Assembly: GCA_020636045.1 (NCBI GenBank)
Contig: JACJYP010000009.1
Location: 124,001-188,000, forward strand
Source of the DNA: Lewinellaceae bacterium
Lineage (GTDB): Bacteria > Bacteroidota > Bacteroidia > Chitinophagales > Saprospiraceae
Direction of reading: 5' to 3'
DNA length: 64,000 nucleotides
This document shows positions 10,257 to 18,585 of this stretch, in pieces (position 1 is the first letter of the stretch; the number at the start of each line of letters is the position of its first letter). Position numbers and translations under genes: made by a program. The notes beneath the pieces were generated by a model that made no database searches, was not told the origin of the DNA, and worked only from the letters and a program-made list of their open reading frames with translations.

Positions 10257-11315
10257 TTAAATGATGGGGCAGGTTTTAAATTTGGACAGCGGCTTCACTT
10301 TGTAGAGGCGATAGATCAGCGCCACTTCCGGGCCGCCGCGGCGGTTGGTCACGATGTTCACATCCGACCAGATATTCAGGTCGTACGTAAATCCCAGCGT
10401 CCAGGTGCGCCACAGCACCTCGACGTGCGGGATCAGCGCATCCTGATAGCGGTGGCGGTAATCCACCCCTACCTGCAGGGCCAGTTCTTTGTATGGATTC
10501 TGGTTGAGGTGGAGGCGAAGCGCTCCGCCGTACACCACTTCTTTGTAGCCGCCCTGCGTCTGGTACAGCCCCTGCCCTACCAGATCGAAATTGCCGGACA
10601 GTTGCAGCAATCCCATCGCGTAGAATGACAGTTTATTGTACAATTTAACATTGCCGGGGTTGGTGAGGTCGGCTGACCAGAAATCGTGATTGGGGCGGTT
10701 GATATGGTGCATGCCGCCGCCTACATCGAGGCGGTTACGCTTGGCTTCGGATTGCAGGCGCAGGTTGACACCCGCGCTGAGGTCGAAATATTTCAGGTTG
10801 GTGCTCTGGAACAACTGGTCTTCCCGCGCGTCGGCTGCGGGGTCGAACACACAATCGATCCACTGCGCGTCGAACGTCAGCCGGTCGGTATCAAATGCAC
10901 GCTGACCGAAGGCGGGAGTCACGCCGACGGTCAGAAATTTGTTCTTTGCAAGCGGCATCGTCACCGAAATTGGGATACCGACCTGTATGGAAGTAAGATG
11001 CAGGCTCCCCTGTCGGTCGTAGTTGAGCATCAGCGAACCTGTGATAAAGCGGTCATACTTCCCCTTGGTCCAGTATATCTTGTTTTCCACGCTGCCCGAA
11101 AACGTCGTGTAGGGAACCGGCACGCTCCGGTACTGACTTCTGTAGTTGCCTACAAAACGCATATCACCGCCAAACACGCCTGCCAGTCCGGGACTGAGAT
11201 TGAGCGGGGAGTTGCCAAATTGGGAGAAATGGATATCCTGCGCTGAAAGACTGATCGCGAGCAAACCAAATGCGGCAGAAAAGATGAAACGCCAATGAGA
11301 TATGAGATTCTTCAC
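10257..11315 (-). CDS. PorP/SprF family type IX secretion outer-membrane protein
   Basis: 352 residues if translation begins at the GTG at 11315, which gives a normal signal peptide (FIFSAAFGLLAISLSAQ) followed at once by the family hallmark DIHFSQFGNSPLNLSPGLAG and MRFVGNYRSQYRSV. An upstream in-frame ATG at 11528 would add an implausible 71-residue leader lying across the promoter. The rest is beta-barrel-like, ending GPEVALIYRLYK and a Cys near the C-terminus (KTCPII), as usual for the family. PorP/SprF proteins are outer-membrane partners needed to attach particular T9SS type B substrates; the SprB-repeat adhesin three genes downstream is the obvious client. It is the first gene of a four-gene operon. 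Confidence 0.9.
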   Translation of the reverse strand: MKNLISHWRFIFSAAFGLLAISLSAQDIHFSQFGNSPLNLSPGLAGVFGGDMRFVGNYRSQYRSVPVPYTTFSGSVENKIYWTKGKYDRFITGSLMLNYDRQGSLHLTSIQVGIPISVTMPLAKNKFLTVGVTPAFGQRAFDTDRLTFDAQWIDCVFDPAADAREDQLFQSTNLKYFDLSAGVNLRLQSEAKRNRLDVGGGMHHINRPNHDFWSADLTNPGNVKLYNKLSFYAMGLLQLSGNFDLVGQGLYQTQGGYKEVVYGGALRLHLNQNPYKELALQVGVDYRHRYQDALIPHVEVLWRTWTLGFTYDLNIWSDVNIVTNRRGGPEVALIYRLYKVKPLSKFKTCPII

Positions 11316-11350
11316 AAGTCCTGAGTATTTGTATTTGGAATGAGATTCGA

Positions 11351-11380
11351 CAAAATTATGCGCTTTGGCAGGCTCCGCAA
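11351..11380 (-). promoter_or_regulatory. Bacteroidota-type promoter for the T9SS operon
   Basis: On the minus strand TTG (11380-11378), 19 nt, then TAATTTTG (11358-11351), an exact match to the TTG-N19-TAnnTTTG consensus. Transcription would start near 11344, 29 nt before the GTG start of the PorP/SprF gene. No matching element appears in the later gaps of the operon. Confidence 0.75.
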
Positions 11381-11590
11381 TGCCAGATTTTGTCAGTTTG
11401 GCGGCAAATAATGTACCAATGACAAGCCTGATGCCGATTCCGGAAAAATGCCGGGCAGGAGTAAAACGAAGGGAGGAGAATCGTCGCATCCGGCAAGAAG
11501 GACGGGTGGATGCAACGATGTGGAACATGAGATGAAGAAACCGGTGTAAAGGTAATGTTTTCCTTTATTGACAAAAATTTTCAGGAATTT

Positions 11591-11630
11591 TAATACGAAA
11601 GGTCTGCCCCACCGGAGCAAACCTTTCGCA
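11591..11630. repeat. Inverted repeat in the gap downstream of the peroxidase gene
   Basis: CGAAAGGT and ACCTTTCG pair across about 16 nt, 55 bp beyond the peroxidase stop. There is no T tract on the minus strand, so it is only a weak terminator candidate. The remainder of the 11316-11683 gap shows the T9SS operon promoter and nothing else I can support. Confidence 0.35.
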
Positions 11631-11683
11631 GTTAACTATTTGAAATGCCCTTTCGGGTTGAGCATAGTGCTTTGAAAGGCCGC

Positions 11684-13024
11684 TCAATTACAATCCATCT
11701 CGACTTTCGACAACGGGTCGTTATTCGGAAAACACGAGCCCGACAACACCCGGTCCGGCACATAGCGTTGCAGATCCGGATCGTGGAGGCTTTCCCGAAT
11801 GAAGGTCTCCAGATCGTCCATCTCTTCCACCGTCAGGTTGAGCGGGTGGAAAAACAGGGATATCTGCGAAGCAGGCACCCGTGTGTTTTCGGGTACGCCG
11901 GCGTTAAAGTATTCGATCACGTCGCGCAGATTATTTTTGCTGCTGCCGTGGAAATACGGACCGGAATCCGCCATGTTGTACAACTGCGGCACACGGAAAC
12001 GGTACATATCGTCCTGATTGCCCGTGAAACCTCCCCGACCGAGATTGCGGCGGTCTGCCTCGGAGGTCTTCAGGCCGCCGTTTTCAAACAGGTCTTTCAC
12101 ACCGATAGCATGGAAGGTCATGGACCCGAGATTGGGTTCGTTGTGGCAACGTGTGCAGCCGGCTTTGCCGAAAAACAACAAGGCACCGCGTTTTTGCTGT
12201 TCGTCCATGGCACTTTCGTCTCCTTTCAGCCAGCGCTGGAAAGGCGCTTCCGTGCACATCAACTGGCGCAGATAAGCGGAAATGGCGAAACTGGCAGTTT
12301 TGCGCGTATAACGTTCATCTTCAGGCACATCCGGAAATGCAGCGTCGAACATCGGCTTGTAGCCGTACTGCTCCACCAGGTCGCGGTTGATCAGCAGGCG
12401 GTGTGTTTTCAGGCCTTCGATATTCTGGCCTTCCAGACTGCCCAGGCCTTCGTGGTTGATGGCCGTGCCGGGGTCAAACACTCCCCACATGGCTTCCGTG
12501 CCGGCATTGACGCCGTCGCTGCCGAAAGAACCGTTCCACATGGAGTTGGTGACGTAGGCAACATTGAGCACACTCAACGGACGGGCGCCCTGTGCGTCTA
12601 TTTCCTGATCGTCGTACGTCGGATATTTTTCCCTGGCTTCACCCTGCACGCCAAAACCGTAACCGCCGTCGGCAATGCCCTGGATACGACTCGGGCGGAA
12701 TCCGGCGGCCGGCACGTGGCAGGAAGAACAAGTGAAAGTCTGCATGCCCACACTTTGCTTGGCTTCGATGCCGAAAGCGGGCTCATAAAAAAGCAGTTTA
12801 CCCAGCGCCACCTTCTCGGGCGTCAGCGGGTTAGCGGCAGTTTGCGGAATATTAGCCAGGTCGGCAGCCTCCGGCAGCACAAAATAATCCGGCGCGCCGG
12901 TTTTGGCTACCTCGGCGAGTCGCAGAAGCAAAACCTCGTCTGCAGAAGGCAGAACAGGGTCGTGTTTGCAGGCAAAAATGAGAACAACGGCAAAGATGCC
13001 ACCCAATACGTAGATTTTTCTCAT
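11684..13024 (-). CDS. Di-haem cytochrome c peroxidase / MauG-family lipoprotein
   Basis: 446 residues with a lipoprotein signal (VVLIFAC, Cys19), so probably held at an envelope membrane. Two c-type haem sites are present: CSSCH (99-103), followed by a conserved GFR-type segment, and CTRCH near residue 290. Between and after them run typical segments such as SVLNVAYVTNSMWNGSFGSD, LGKLLFYEP and VPQLYNMADSGPYFHG. Family members reduce hydrogen peroxide with electrons from small cytochromes, or act as MauG-type oxidases. The gene is a single unit: 368 bp separate it from the next operon and 318 bp from the terminator-ended glyS. Which electron donor it uses cannot be seen. Confidence 0.9.
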   Translation of the reverse strand: MRKIYVLGGIFAVVLIFACKHDPVLPSADEVLLLRLAEVAKTGAPDYFVLPEAADLANIPQTAANPLTPEKVALGKLLFYEPAFGIEAKQSVGMQTFTCSSCHVPAAGFRPSRIQGIADGGYGFGVQGEAREKYPTYDDQEIDAQGARPLSVLNVAYVTNSMWNGSFGSDGVNAGTEAMWGVFDPGTAINHEGLGSLEGQNIEGLKTHRLLINRDLVEQYGYKPMFDAAFPDVPEDERYTRKTASFAISAYLRQLMCTEAPFQRWLKGDESAMDEQQKRGALLFFGKAGCTRCHNEPNLGSMTFHAIGVKDLFENGGLKTSEADRRNLGRGGFTGNQDDMYRFRVPQLYNMADSGPYFHGSSKNNLRDVIEYFNAGVPENTRVPASQISLFFHPLNLTVEEMDDLETFIRESLHDPDLQRYVPDRVLSGSCFPNNDPLSKVEMDCN

Positions 13025-13245
13025 ATAGAGTTTAGCAAGGTTTGAATCACAGTAATATCAACTACGAAGGGGGATTGTAACCGGTGGGAATGCCGCTGAA
13101 GGACAAAAGACGCGCCAAATTTGCAATAAATCCTCGAAACGTAGCCCATAGGGTGTAAGGCAAAATGAATTTTGTCAGGTATCTGACATAGGGCAATTTG
13201 GCAAATATTTGCGGGAAGACAGCAGGCGCCGCCCTGCGGCGAAAC

Positions 13246-13314
13246 AAACAAAAAACGCCGCACCCGCTTGCGCCACCGCGGTCTTGTATGACCACGGTGA
13301 TACGCAGGGGTGCG
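13246..13314 (-). terminator. Intrinsic terminator after glyS
   Basis: Long imperfect hairpin (CGCACCC at 13259-13265 against GGGTGCG at 13308-13314, with the inner arms CCACCGCGGTC and GACCACGGT), followed on the minus strand by TTTTTTGTTTG. It lies just beyond the glyS stop. The rest of the 13025-13342 gap, upstream of the peroxidase gene, shows no clear gene or promoter. Confidence 0.8.
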
Positions 13315-13342
13315 ACGTCAAGTCCCCGTAAAACAAAGAGGA

Positions 13343-14893
13343 TCAGGCGATCTGTTCAAGCAGCAGCCGCATGTCGGTATTTTCCGACACGATGCGGGCC
13401 ACATCGCCGACCGGAATGCGCTCCTGTTTCATGGAGTCGCGCTCGCGGATGGTTACGGTATCGTTTTCCAGTGTTTCGAAGTCGATCGTAATACAATAAG
13501 GCGTGCCGATGGCATCCTGACGGCGGTAACGCCGGCCCACGGCGTCCTTCTCGTCGTACTGACAGAGGAAGTGGAACTTGAGTTTGTCGAATATCTCGCG
13601 GGCCTTGCCGACGAGTTCCTCCTTGTTCTTCAGCAAGGGAAGCACGGCGCACTTCACCGGCGCCAGCGCCGGCGCCAGACGCAACACGGTACGGCTGCTG
13701 TCTTCCCCCTGCGCATCGGGTACGGTTTCTTCCACGAGGGCATTGGACAGCATGGCCAGGAACATACGGTCGCAACCCACCGATGTTTCCACGACAAATG
13801 GTGTGTAGTGCTCGTTGAGTTCGGGGTCGAAAAACTGCATTTTCTTGCCCGAGAGTTCGGAATGGCTCGACAGGTCGAAATCGGTGCGGGAGTGTATGCC
13901 TTCGAGTTCCTTGAAGCCGAAGGGGAAATCGAACTGGATGTCCACGGCCGCATTGGCGTAGTGCGCCAGGTTATCGTGGTCCTTGAATTTCAGTTTTTCT
14001 TCGGGCGTTACGGCGCGGTGCCAGGCCATACGGCGCTCTTTCCAGGTGTTGTACCACTCCATTTCGGTGCCGGGGCGCACGAAGAACTGCATTTCCATTT
14101 GTTCGAATTCGCGCATGCGGAAAATGAACTGCCGCGCCACGATCTCGTTGCGGAATGCCTTGCCGATCTGGGCGATGCCGAAGGGTATCTTTTGCCGGGT
14201 TGTCTTTTGTACGTTCAGGAAGTTGACAAAAATGCCCTGGGCTGTTTCGGGGCGCAGGTACAGTTTGCCTTCCTCCCCGGCGATGTTCGACATCTGGGTG
14301 GAAAACATCAGGTTGAACTGCCGCACTTCGGTCCAGTTGCGCGAGCCCGAATCGGGATCGGCAATGCCCAGTTCCTCGATGATGGCCTTCAGATCGGCCA
14401 TATCGTTGGCTTTCATGGCGTTGGCGAGGCGTTTTTCCACGGCCTCGGCTTTTTGCGTGTACTCCAGCACCCGCGGGTTGGTGCTGCGAAACATGGCCTC
14501 GTCAAAACTGTCGCCAAAGCGCTTGGCTGCCTTCTCCACCTCTTTGTCGGCCTTGCCCATCATCTTGTCGATCTCGTTTTCGATCAGCACGTCTGCCCGG
14601 AAGCGCTTCTTGGAGTCCTTGTTGTCGATCAACGGGTCGTTGAAAGCATCGACGTGGCCGGAAGCCTTCCAGATGAGCGGGTGCATGAAAATGGCCGAGT
14701 CGATGCCGGTGATATTTTCGTGCATCTGCACCATGGCGCGCCACCAGTATTCCTTGATGTTATTTTTGAGTTCCACGCCGTAGGGGCCGTAATCATATAC
14801 GCCGTTCAGGCCGTCATATACTTCGGACGATGGATAGATAAAACCGTATTCTTTACAATGCGATACCAGTCGTTTGAACAGATCTTCCTGCAT
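13343..14893 (-). CDS. glyS: Glycine--tRNA ligase, homodimeric class II type
   Basis: 516 residues, the alpha2 (GlyQS) form. It charges tRNA-Gly with glycine in the cytoplasm. The N-terminus has YPSSEVYDGLNGVYDYGPYG; class II motif 2 is visible as IGKAFRNEIVARQFIFRMRE (about residues 225-245), preceded by LRPETAQGIFVNF; motif 3 is GCDRMFLAML. A C-terminal anticodon-binding domain follows (LAPVKCAVLPLL to the end). A terminator follows the stop. The gene has its own leader: a terminator-like hairpin lies 40 bp upstream of the ATG on the same strand (see findings). Length and motifs are standard. Confidence 0.96.
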   Translation of the reverse strand: MQEDLFKRLVSHCKEYGFIYPSSEVYDGLNGVYDYGPYGVELKNNIKEYWWRAMVQMHENITGIDSAIFMHPLIWKASGHVDAFNDPLIDNKDSKKRFRADVLIENEIDKMMGKADKEVEKAAKRFGDSFDEAMFRSTNPRVLEYTQKAEAVEKRLANAMKANDMADLKAIIEELGIADPDSGSRNWTEVRQFNLMFSTQMSNIAGEEGKLYLRPETAQGIFVNFLNVQKTTRQKIPFGIAQIGKAFRNEIVARQFIFRMREFEQMEMQFFVRPGTEMEWYNTWKERRMAWHRAVTPEEKLKFKDHDNLAHYANAAVDIQFDFPFGFKELEGIHSRTDFDLSSHSELSGKKMQFFDPELNEHYTPFVVETSVGCDRMFLAMLSNALVEETVPDAQGEDSSRTVLRLAPALAPVKCAVLPLLKNKEELVGKAREIFDKLKFHFLCQYDEKDAVGRRYRRQDAIGTPYCITIDFETLENDTVTIRERDSMKQERIPVGDVARIVSENTDMRLLLEQIA

Positions 14894-14931
14894 GGTCGGG
14901 TCGAGGGTGCTGCGTGATCAATAATATTTAA

Positions 14932-14966
14932 TAAAAAAATGACGCCTCCGGCCTTGGCCGGACGCG
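14932..14966 (-). terminator. Terminator-like hairpin in the glyS leader
   Basis: On the minus strand GCGTCCGGCC-AA-GGCCGGAGGCG is followed by a run of seven T residues. It precedes glyS by about 40 nt and no gene lies upstream of it on this strand, so it could be an attenuator or the end of a small RNA. It could also work as a plain terminator for stray transcription. Confidence 0.55.
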
Positions 14967-15154
14967 GTGTTTTGCAAAAAGGTGTTTGCTTTTCAAAAAC
15001 TCGGCCACATTGAACGGGTGCCGGGTGTATGACGTTTCAACATGTGATTCCGTCCTGCCTGACACCCTGCATCCGGCTACCGCCGAAAAGCGGCGCAAAG
15101 GTGGGGAAATTGCCCGAAATGGAGCGGGTATTTTCAGGAATGAAGTCGCCTCCC

Positions 15155-15186
15155 TTGACAAATTACCACGACTTCACACAATTTTG
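15155..15186 (+). promoter_or_regulatory. Promoter for the MscS-type channel gene
   Basis: TTG (15155-15157), 21 nt, CAATTTTG (15179-15186), one mismatch from TAnnTTTG. The predicted start near 15193 is about 10 nt before the ATG at 15203. The region is shared with the divergent glyS leader. Confidence 0.5.
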
Positions 15187-15202
15187 CCCGTAAATATCGA
15201 GT

Positions 15203-16147
15203 ATGTTAAAAAAACGTCGGCTCCGATTCCCGCCTCCCATGAAGTTATTTGTGTTGTTGTTCAAGTTTGCCCTGTTCTTTACCCTCCTGATGATCAGGCT
15301 GGGAGAATGGGATGTCTCACATTTGTACGCCCGATTTCGATACCGCGATTCGATCGATTACTATTCCGATGCGCTGGCGAGCATCGCTATCTTCCTCATG
15401 TTCCTCGACTTCGTTCAGTTTTTTACCACCTGGTGGTACCGGCGGCGCAAAAAACTGCAGGGAGAGGATAATTTCGTGATCGGTGTAGGGCATATCTATT
15501 CGCTCTTACTGGCGATCGGGCTGATCGTCGGCGTGCTCTCCCTATTTCAGATCGACGTCAAATCGCTGTTCACCTCGCTTTCCATCATCTTCGCCGGTCT
15601 GGCCATCCTCACCAAGGATTACATATCGAACATGATCAACGGAATGATCATTACCTTCTCGGGGGAACTGAGTATCGGCGATAATGTGCGCTTTGGCGAG
15701 CATCGCGGCAAGATCGTCGACATCACGCTGCTGAACATCCACCTCGTCAATGACGACGACGATATGATCTACATCCCCAACAACCTGGTGCTGACGGCGG
15801 AGGTGATCAACTACACCAAGCGCACGGTCAAGCGCACCAGCATCGATTTCGAGATCAGCCTGAAATACCTGAAAACGGTGGACGAGTTGGAAAATAACCT
15901 CACCGAAGCGCTCGCACCATTTAATGATGTTATCAAACCCGACAGTTATTACCTGCGCGTCGCAGAAGTCAAGACGGAAAGTGTGGCGATGAAATTCCAG
16001 TATATCCTTAAAAAGCCCGACAAAGACCTCGAAAGGCGTATCCGCAGGCGCATGGTGCGCCGGTTGGTAGAGATCATCAGCGAACGCGAAAAGTTCGTGG
16101 ACAAGATTCCCGATATGCCCCAATCGCCGGGACACGGCGTGATTTAA
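15203..16147 (+). CDS. Mechanosensitive ion channel family protein (MscS type)
   Basis: 314 residues, inner-membrane channel that would release solutes on hypo-osmotic shock. Hydrophobic segments lie near residues 14-33 (FVLLFKFALFFTLLMI), 58-78 and 100-122 (IYSLLLAIGLIVGVLSLFQI). The pore-lining helix and beta domain follow: SLSIIFAGLAILTKDYISNMINGM, then LSIGDNVRFGEHRGKIVDITLL and MIYIPNNLVLTAEVINYT. The C-terminal alpha/beta domain is short. ATG 15203 is used because the promoter lies just before it; the Met at 15239 is an alternative. It is divergent from glyS. A second MscS gene lies at the end of the window. Confidence 0.88.
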   Translation: MLKKRRLRFPPPMKLFVLLFKFALFFTLLMIRLGEWDVSHLYARFRYRDSIDYYSDALASIAIFLMFLDFVQFFTTWWYRRRKKLQGEDNFVIGVGHIYSLLLAIGLIVGVLSLFQIDVKSLFTSLSIIFAGLAILTKDYISNMINGMIITFSGELSIGDNVRFGEHRGKIVDITLLNIHLVNDDDDMIYIPNNLVLTAEVINYTKRTVKRTSIDFEISLKYLKTVDELENNLTEALAPFNDVIKPDSYYLRVAEVKTESVAMKFQYILKKPDKDLERRIRRRMVRRLVEIISEREKFVDKIPDMPQSPGHGVI

Positions 16148-16289
16148 ACCGTTAAACCGGGCCAGTTGCCATTTCGGGCAAAATTTACCGCCAGATACAA
16201 GCATTCGGGCCGGAATTTTGCGAAGCAGAGGCTTTGAGCAATCTTTGCCTGCGCCCGCGATACCGCCGGCGCTTTTAATCGTATCCGTT

Positions 16290-18398
16290 ATGACCTTCGT
16301 CCCGCGCCCGGTCCGGTTAAGTATAATTCAAGTGCTGTTGCTGCTGGCATCTGCCATTGCACTGCACGCCCAGCCTGCATTGCAATGGGATAAAACCCTT
16401 GGTGGCGACAGCTGGGACGAACTCAATGGACTGCTTACCCTGCCGGATGGCATCATAGCGGCGGGTTCCTCGCGTTCGGGCCTGATCTCCGGCAACCCGA
16501 ACGACCTGAGCTGGAATTTTCTCATTGTCAAACTCAATCTCGATGGCCAGGTGCTCTGGCAACGGGTGTACGGCGGCGACCTCGACGACCGCCTCTGGGC
16601 GATCATCCCTACCTCCGACGGTGGTTTTCTCGCCGGCGGGTATTCCTATTCGGGCATCAGCGGCGACAAAACGCAGCCTTCGCGGGGCGACATGGATGTC
16701 TGGGTCCTGAAACTCGACGAAGCGGGCATGCTGGAATGGGAGCGTGCTTACGGCGGATTGTATCGCGACGAGTTGTTCGACATGCTCGAATTGCCCGGCG
16801 GCGGCTACCTGCTGGGCTGCAATTCCTGGTCGGATGTATGGATGGAAAAATCGGAGCCCTCGCGCGGGTTGCAGGACTTCTGGTTCCTGCGCATCGATGC
16901 CCAGGGCAACTTGCTGTGGGAAAAGACTATCGGCGGCAGCGATTATGACCAGTTGAACGACCTGGAATGGGCGCCCGACGGCACGGTACTCGTGTCGGGC
17001 GGCACCGTTTCCGACGGCAATACCGGCGAACTGGGGCCGGAACCCACGCGTGGAGGCATGGATTTCTGGCTGGGCAAATTCGACCTCAATACGCGCAGCC
17101 TGCTGTGGGACCACCGCTACGGCGGCAGCGGTGAAGATTATGCCTATGCGCTTTACCGCTCACCGGTTTCGGGACGCTTGTTCATGGGCGGAAGGTCGGG
17201 CTCTTCACCCTCACCGCCCACGGCCTTCAACAATGGCAAAAATGCGCCTTTTTATGGCGGAGACAGCGACTACTGGCTGCTCGAACTGAACCCTGACGGG
17301 TCGAAGATGCAGGAATGGAGCTTTGGCGGCAGCGGCCTCGACGACCTGTACGATGTAAAGGAAAACCTGGCCGGCCAACTGGTGATCGGCGGAGTAAGCG
17401 ATTCCGGCATTTCGGGCAACAAGACCAGCGCCTCCCGCGGCGGCTTCGATTACTGGATGCTGGCGCTGGATGCCAACGGCAACACGCTCTGGCAAACAGA
17501 CCTGGGAGGCACTGCGAACGACGCGATGACCCGCATGGCGATCCGGCATGACGGCGCATACGTGGTGGGCGGGCACTCAGAAAGTAATATCGGTTTTGAA
17601 AAAACAGAGAACAACCTGGGTGTCAATGATTTCTGGGTGCTGAGTTTTGAATGCGGCCTGTCAGTGGAGATCACGCCGGACGGGATTTCATCCCCTTGCT
17701 CGGAAGAACCGGTCATACTTGACGCTGCGATCGACGTTTGCAATACCTGCACATATCTGTGGAGCACAGGCGACACCGGCACATCCATCGTAATACCCCC
17801 CGGACTGGAAGGCCAGTACAGCATATCGGTACTCGACGAATCCGGGTGCGCTGCCTTCGACACCCTGCAGGTACAATTTCCGCCGCCTCCGGAGATCAAA
17901 CTCGACATACAGGACACAACGGTAGTGTACGGCCAGCCGGTCACCATCGGTCTGGAGGAGGCGCCGGGTTATTCTTATTCGTGGAGTACGGGCGCCACCG
18001 GCGGATCGATCACGGTATTCAACAGCGGGATATACGAACTCACCGTGACGGACCTGAACGGCTGCTCTGCCGTCGGCAGCGCGCGGGTAAATGCCATTCG
18101 CAAACACGCGATATGGGTGCCCAATATTTTTTCCCCCAACTCGGACGGGTACAATGACTACGCCACGATTTCTGCCAATGAAAGCGTCAGTGAGGTGATC
18201 AGTTTTCAGATCGCAGATCGCTGGGGCGGGCTTTGCTACCGGCGCGACGGCTTTTTCCCCTACTATCTGACCGACGGATGGGATGGCACCTGCAACGGCC
18301 AACCCGCACCACCGGGGGTGTACAGTTGGTTAGCCCGCGTTGAGTTCCTGGACGGCAGTCGGGAATTATTTGAAGGCTCTATTACCATCGTCCGATAA
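16290..18398 (+). CDS. Secreted beta-propeller-like protein with gliding-motility-associated C-terminal domain (T9SS type B)
   Basis: 702 residues from the ATG at 16290, which begins a good signal peptide (LSIIQVLLLLASAIALHAQ). The first 440 residues are seven or eight repeats of about 55 residues with the recurring pattern W.K..GG...D, LDGQVLWQRVYGGD, GG.S.SGISGDKT..SRG..D.W.LKLD, a propeller-type repeat common in T9SS proteins. Two PKD/Ig-like modules follow (CNTCTYLWSTGDTGT; YSWSTGATGGS), then the type B sorting domain (WVPNIFSPNSDGYNDYATI, GWDGTCNGQPAPPGVYSW). Substrate or partner unknown. No PorP/SprF gene is adjacent, so any partner lies elsewhere. An upstream TTG at 16218 was rejected because it would displace the signal peptide. 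Confidence 0.82.
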   Translation: MTFVPRPVRLSIIQVLLLLASAIALHAQPALQWDKTLGGDSWDELNGLLTLPDGIIAAGSSRSGLISGNPNDLSWNFLIVKLNLDGQVLWQRVYGGDLDDRLWAIIPTSDGGFLAGGYSYSGISGDKTQPSRGDMDVWVLKLDEAGMLEWERAYGGLYRDELFDMLELPGGGYLLGCNSWSDVWMEKSEPSRGLQDFWFLRIDAQGNLLWEKTIGGSDYDQLNDLEWAPDGTVLVSGGTVSDGNTGELGPEPTRGGMDFWLGKFDLNTRSLLWDHRYGGSGEDYAYALYRSPVSGRLFMGGRSGSSPSPPTAFNNGKNAPFYGGDSDYWLLELNPDGSKMQEWSFGGSGLDDLYDVKENLAGQLVIGGVSDSGISGNKTSASRGGFDYWMLALDANGNTLWQTDLGGTANDAMTRMAIRHDGAYVVGGHSESNIGFEKTENNLGVNDFWVLSFECGLSVEITPDGISSPCSEEPVILDAAIDVCNTCTYLWSTGDTGTSIVIPPGLEGQYSISVLDESGCAAFDTLQVQFPPPPEIKLDIQDTTVVYGQPVTIGLEEAPGYSYSWSTGATGGSITVFNSGIYELTVTDLNGCSAVGSARVNAIRKHAIWVPNIFSPNSDGYNDYATISANESVSEVISFQIADRWGGLCYRRDGFFPYYLTDGWDGTCNGQPAPPGVYSWLARVEFLDGSRELFEGSITIVR

Positions 18399-18488
18399 AA
18401 AAACCGCTTTTTAAGCCCGGGAAGCGTGATTTTGTCCGAAACGGTCGCAACAGCGGTCCTGCGCGTCTGCCAAATGTTAAAAAAATCC

Positions 18489-18518
18489 TTTGCCGGTATC
18501 AACTTTTGCGTACTTTTC
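18489..18518 (+). promoter_or_regulatory. Candidate promoter for cas6
   Basis: TTTG (18489-18492), 18 nt, TACTTTTC (18511-18518), one mismatch from TAnnTTTG. Transcription would begin near 18525, about 60 nt before the cas6 ATG, so cas6 appears to have its own promoter. Confidence 0.45.
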
Positions 18519-18585
18519 GCGCCGAAAACTCCACCAAATACGCAATTGGGAAGTTTTAATCTATATTTAATCATAACTCGATGTT

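Noticed and set aside
13310..14917. Long open frame antisense to glyS (and similar ones antisense to the peroxidase, PD40, M14, TolC and adaptor genes)
   Set aside because: Strand-mirrored frames in G+C-rich coding sequence; no family motifs, no promoter, and the sense genes are certain.
18399..18585. CRISPR repeats near cas6
   Set aside because: No repeated 25-40 bp sequence with spacers in either flank.
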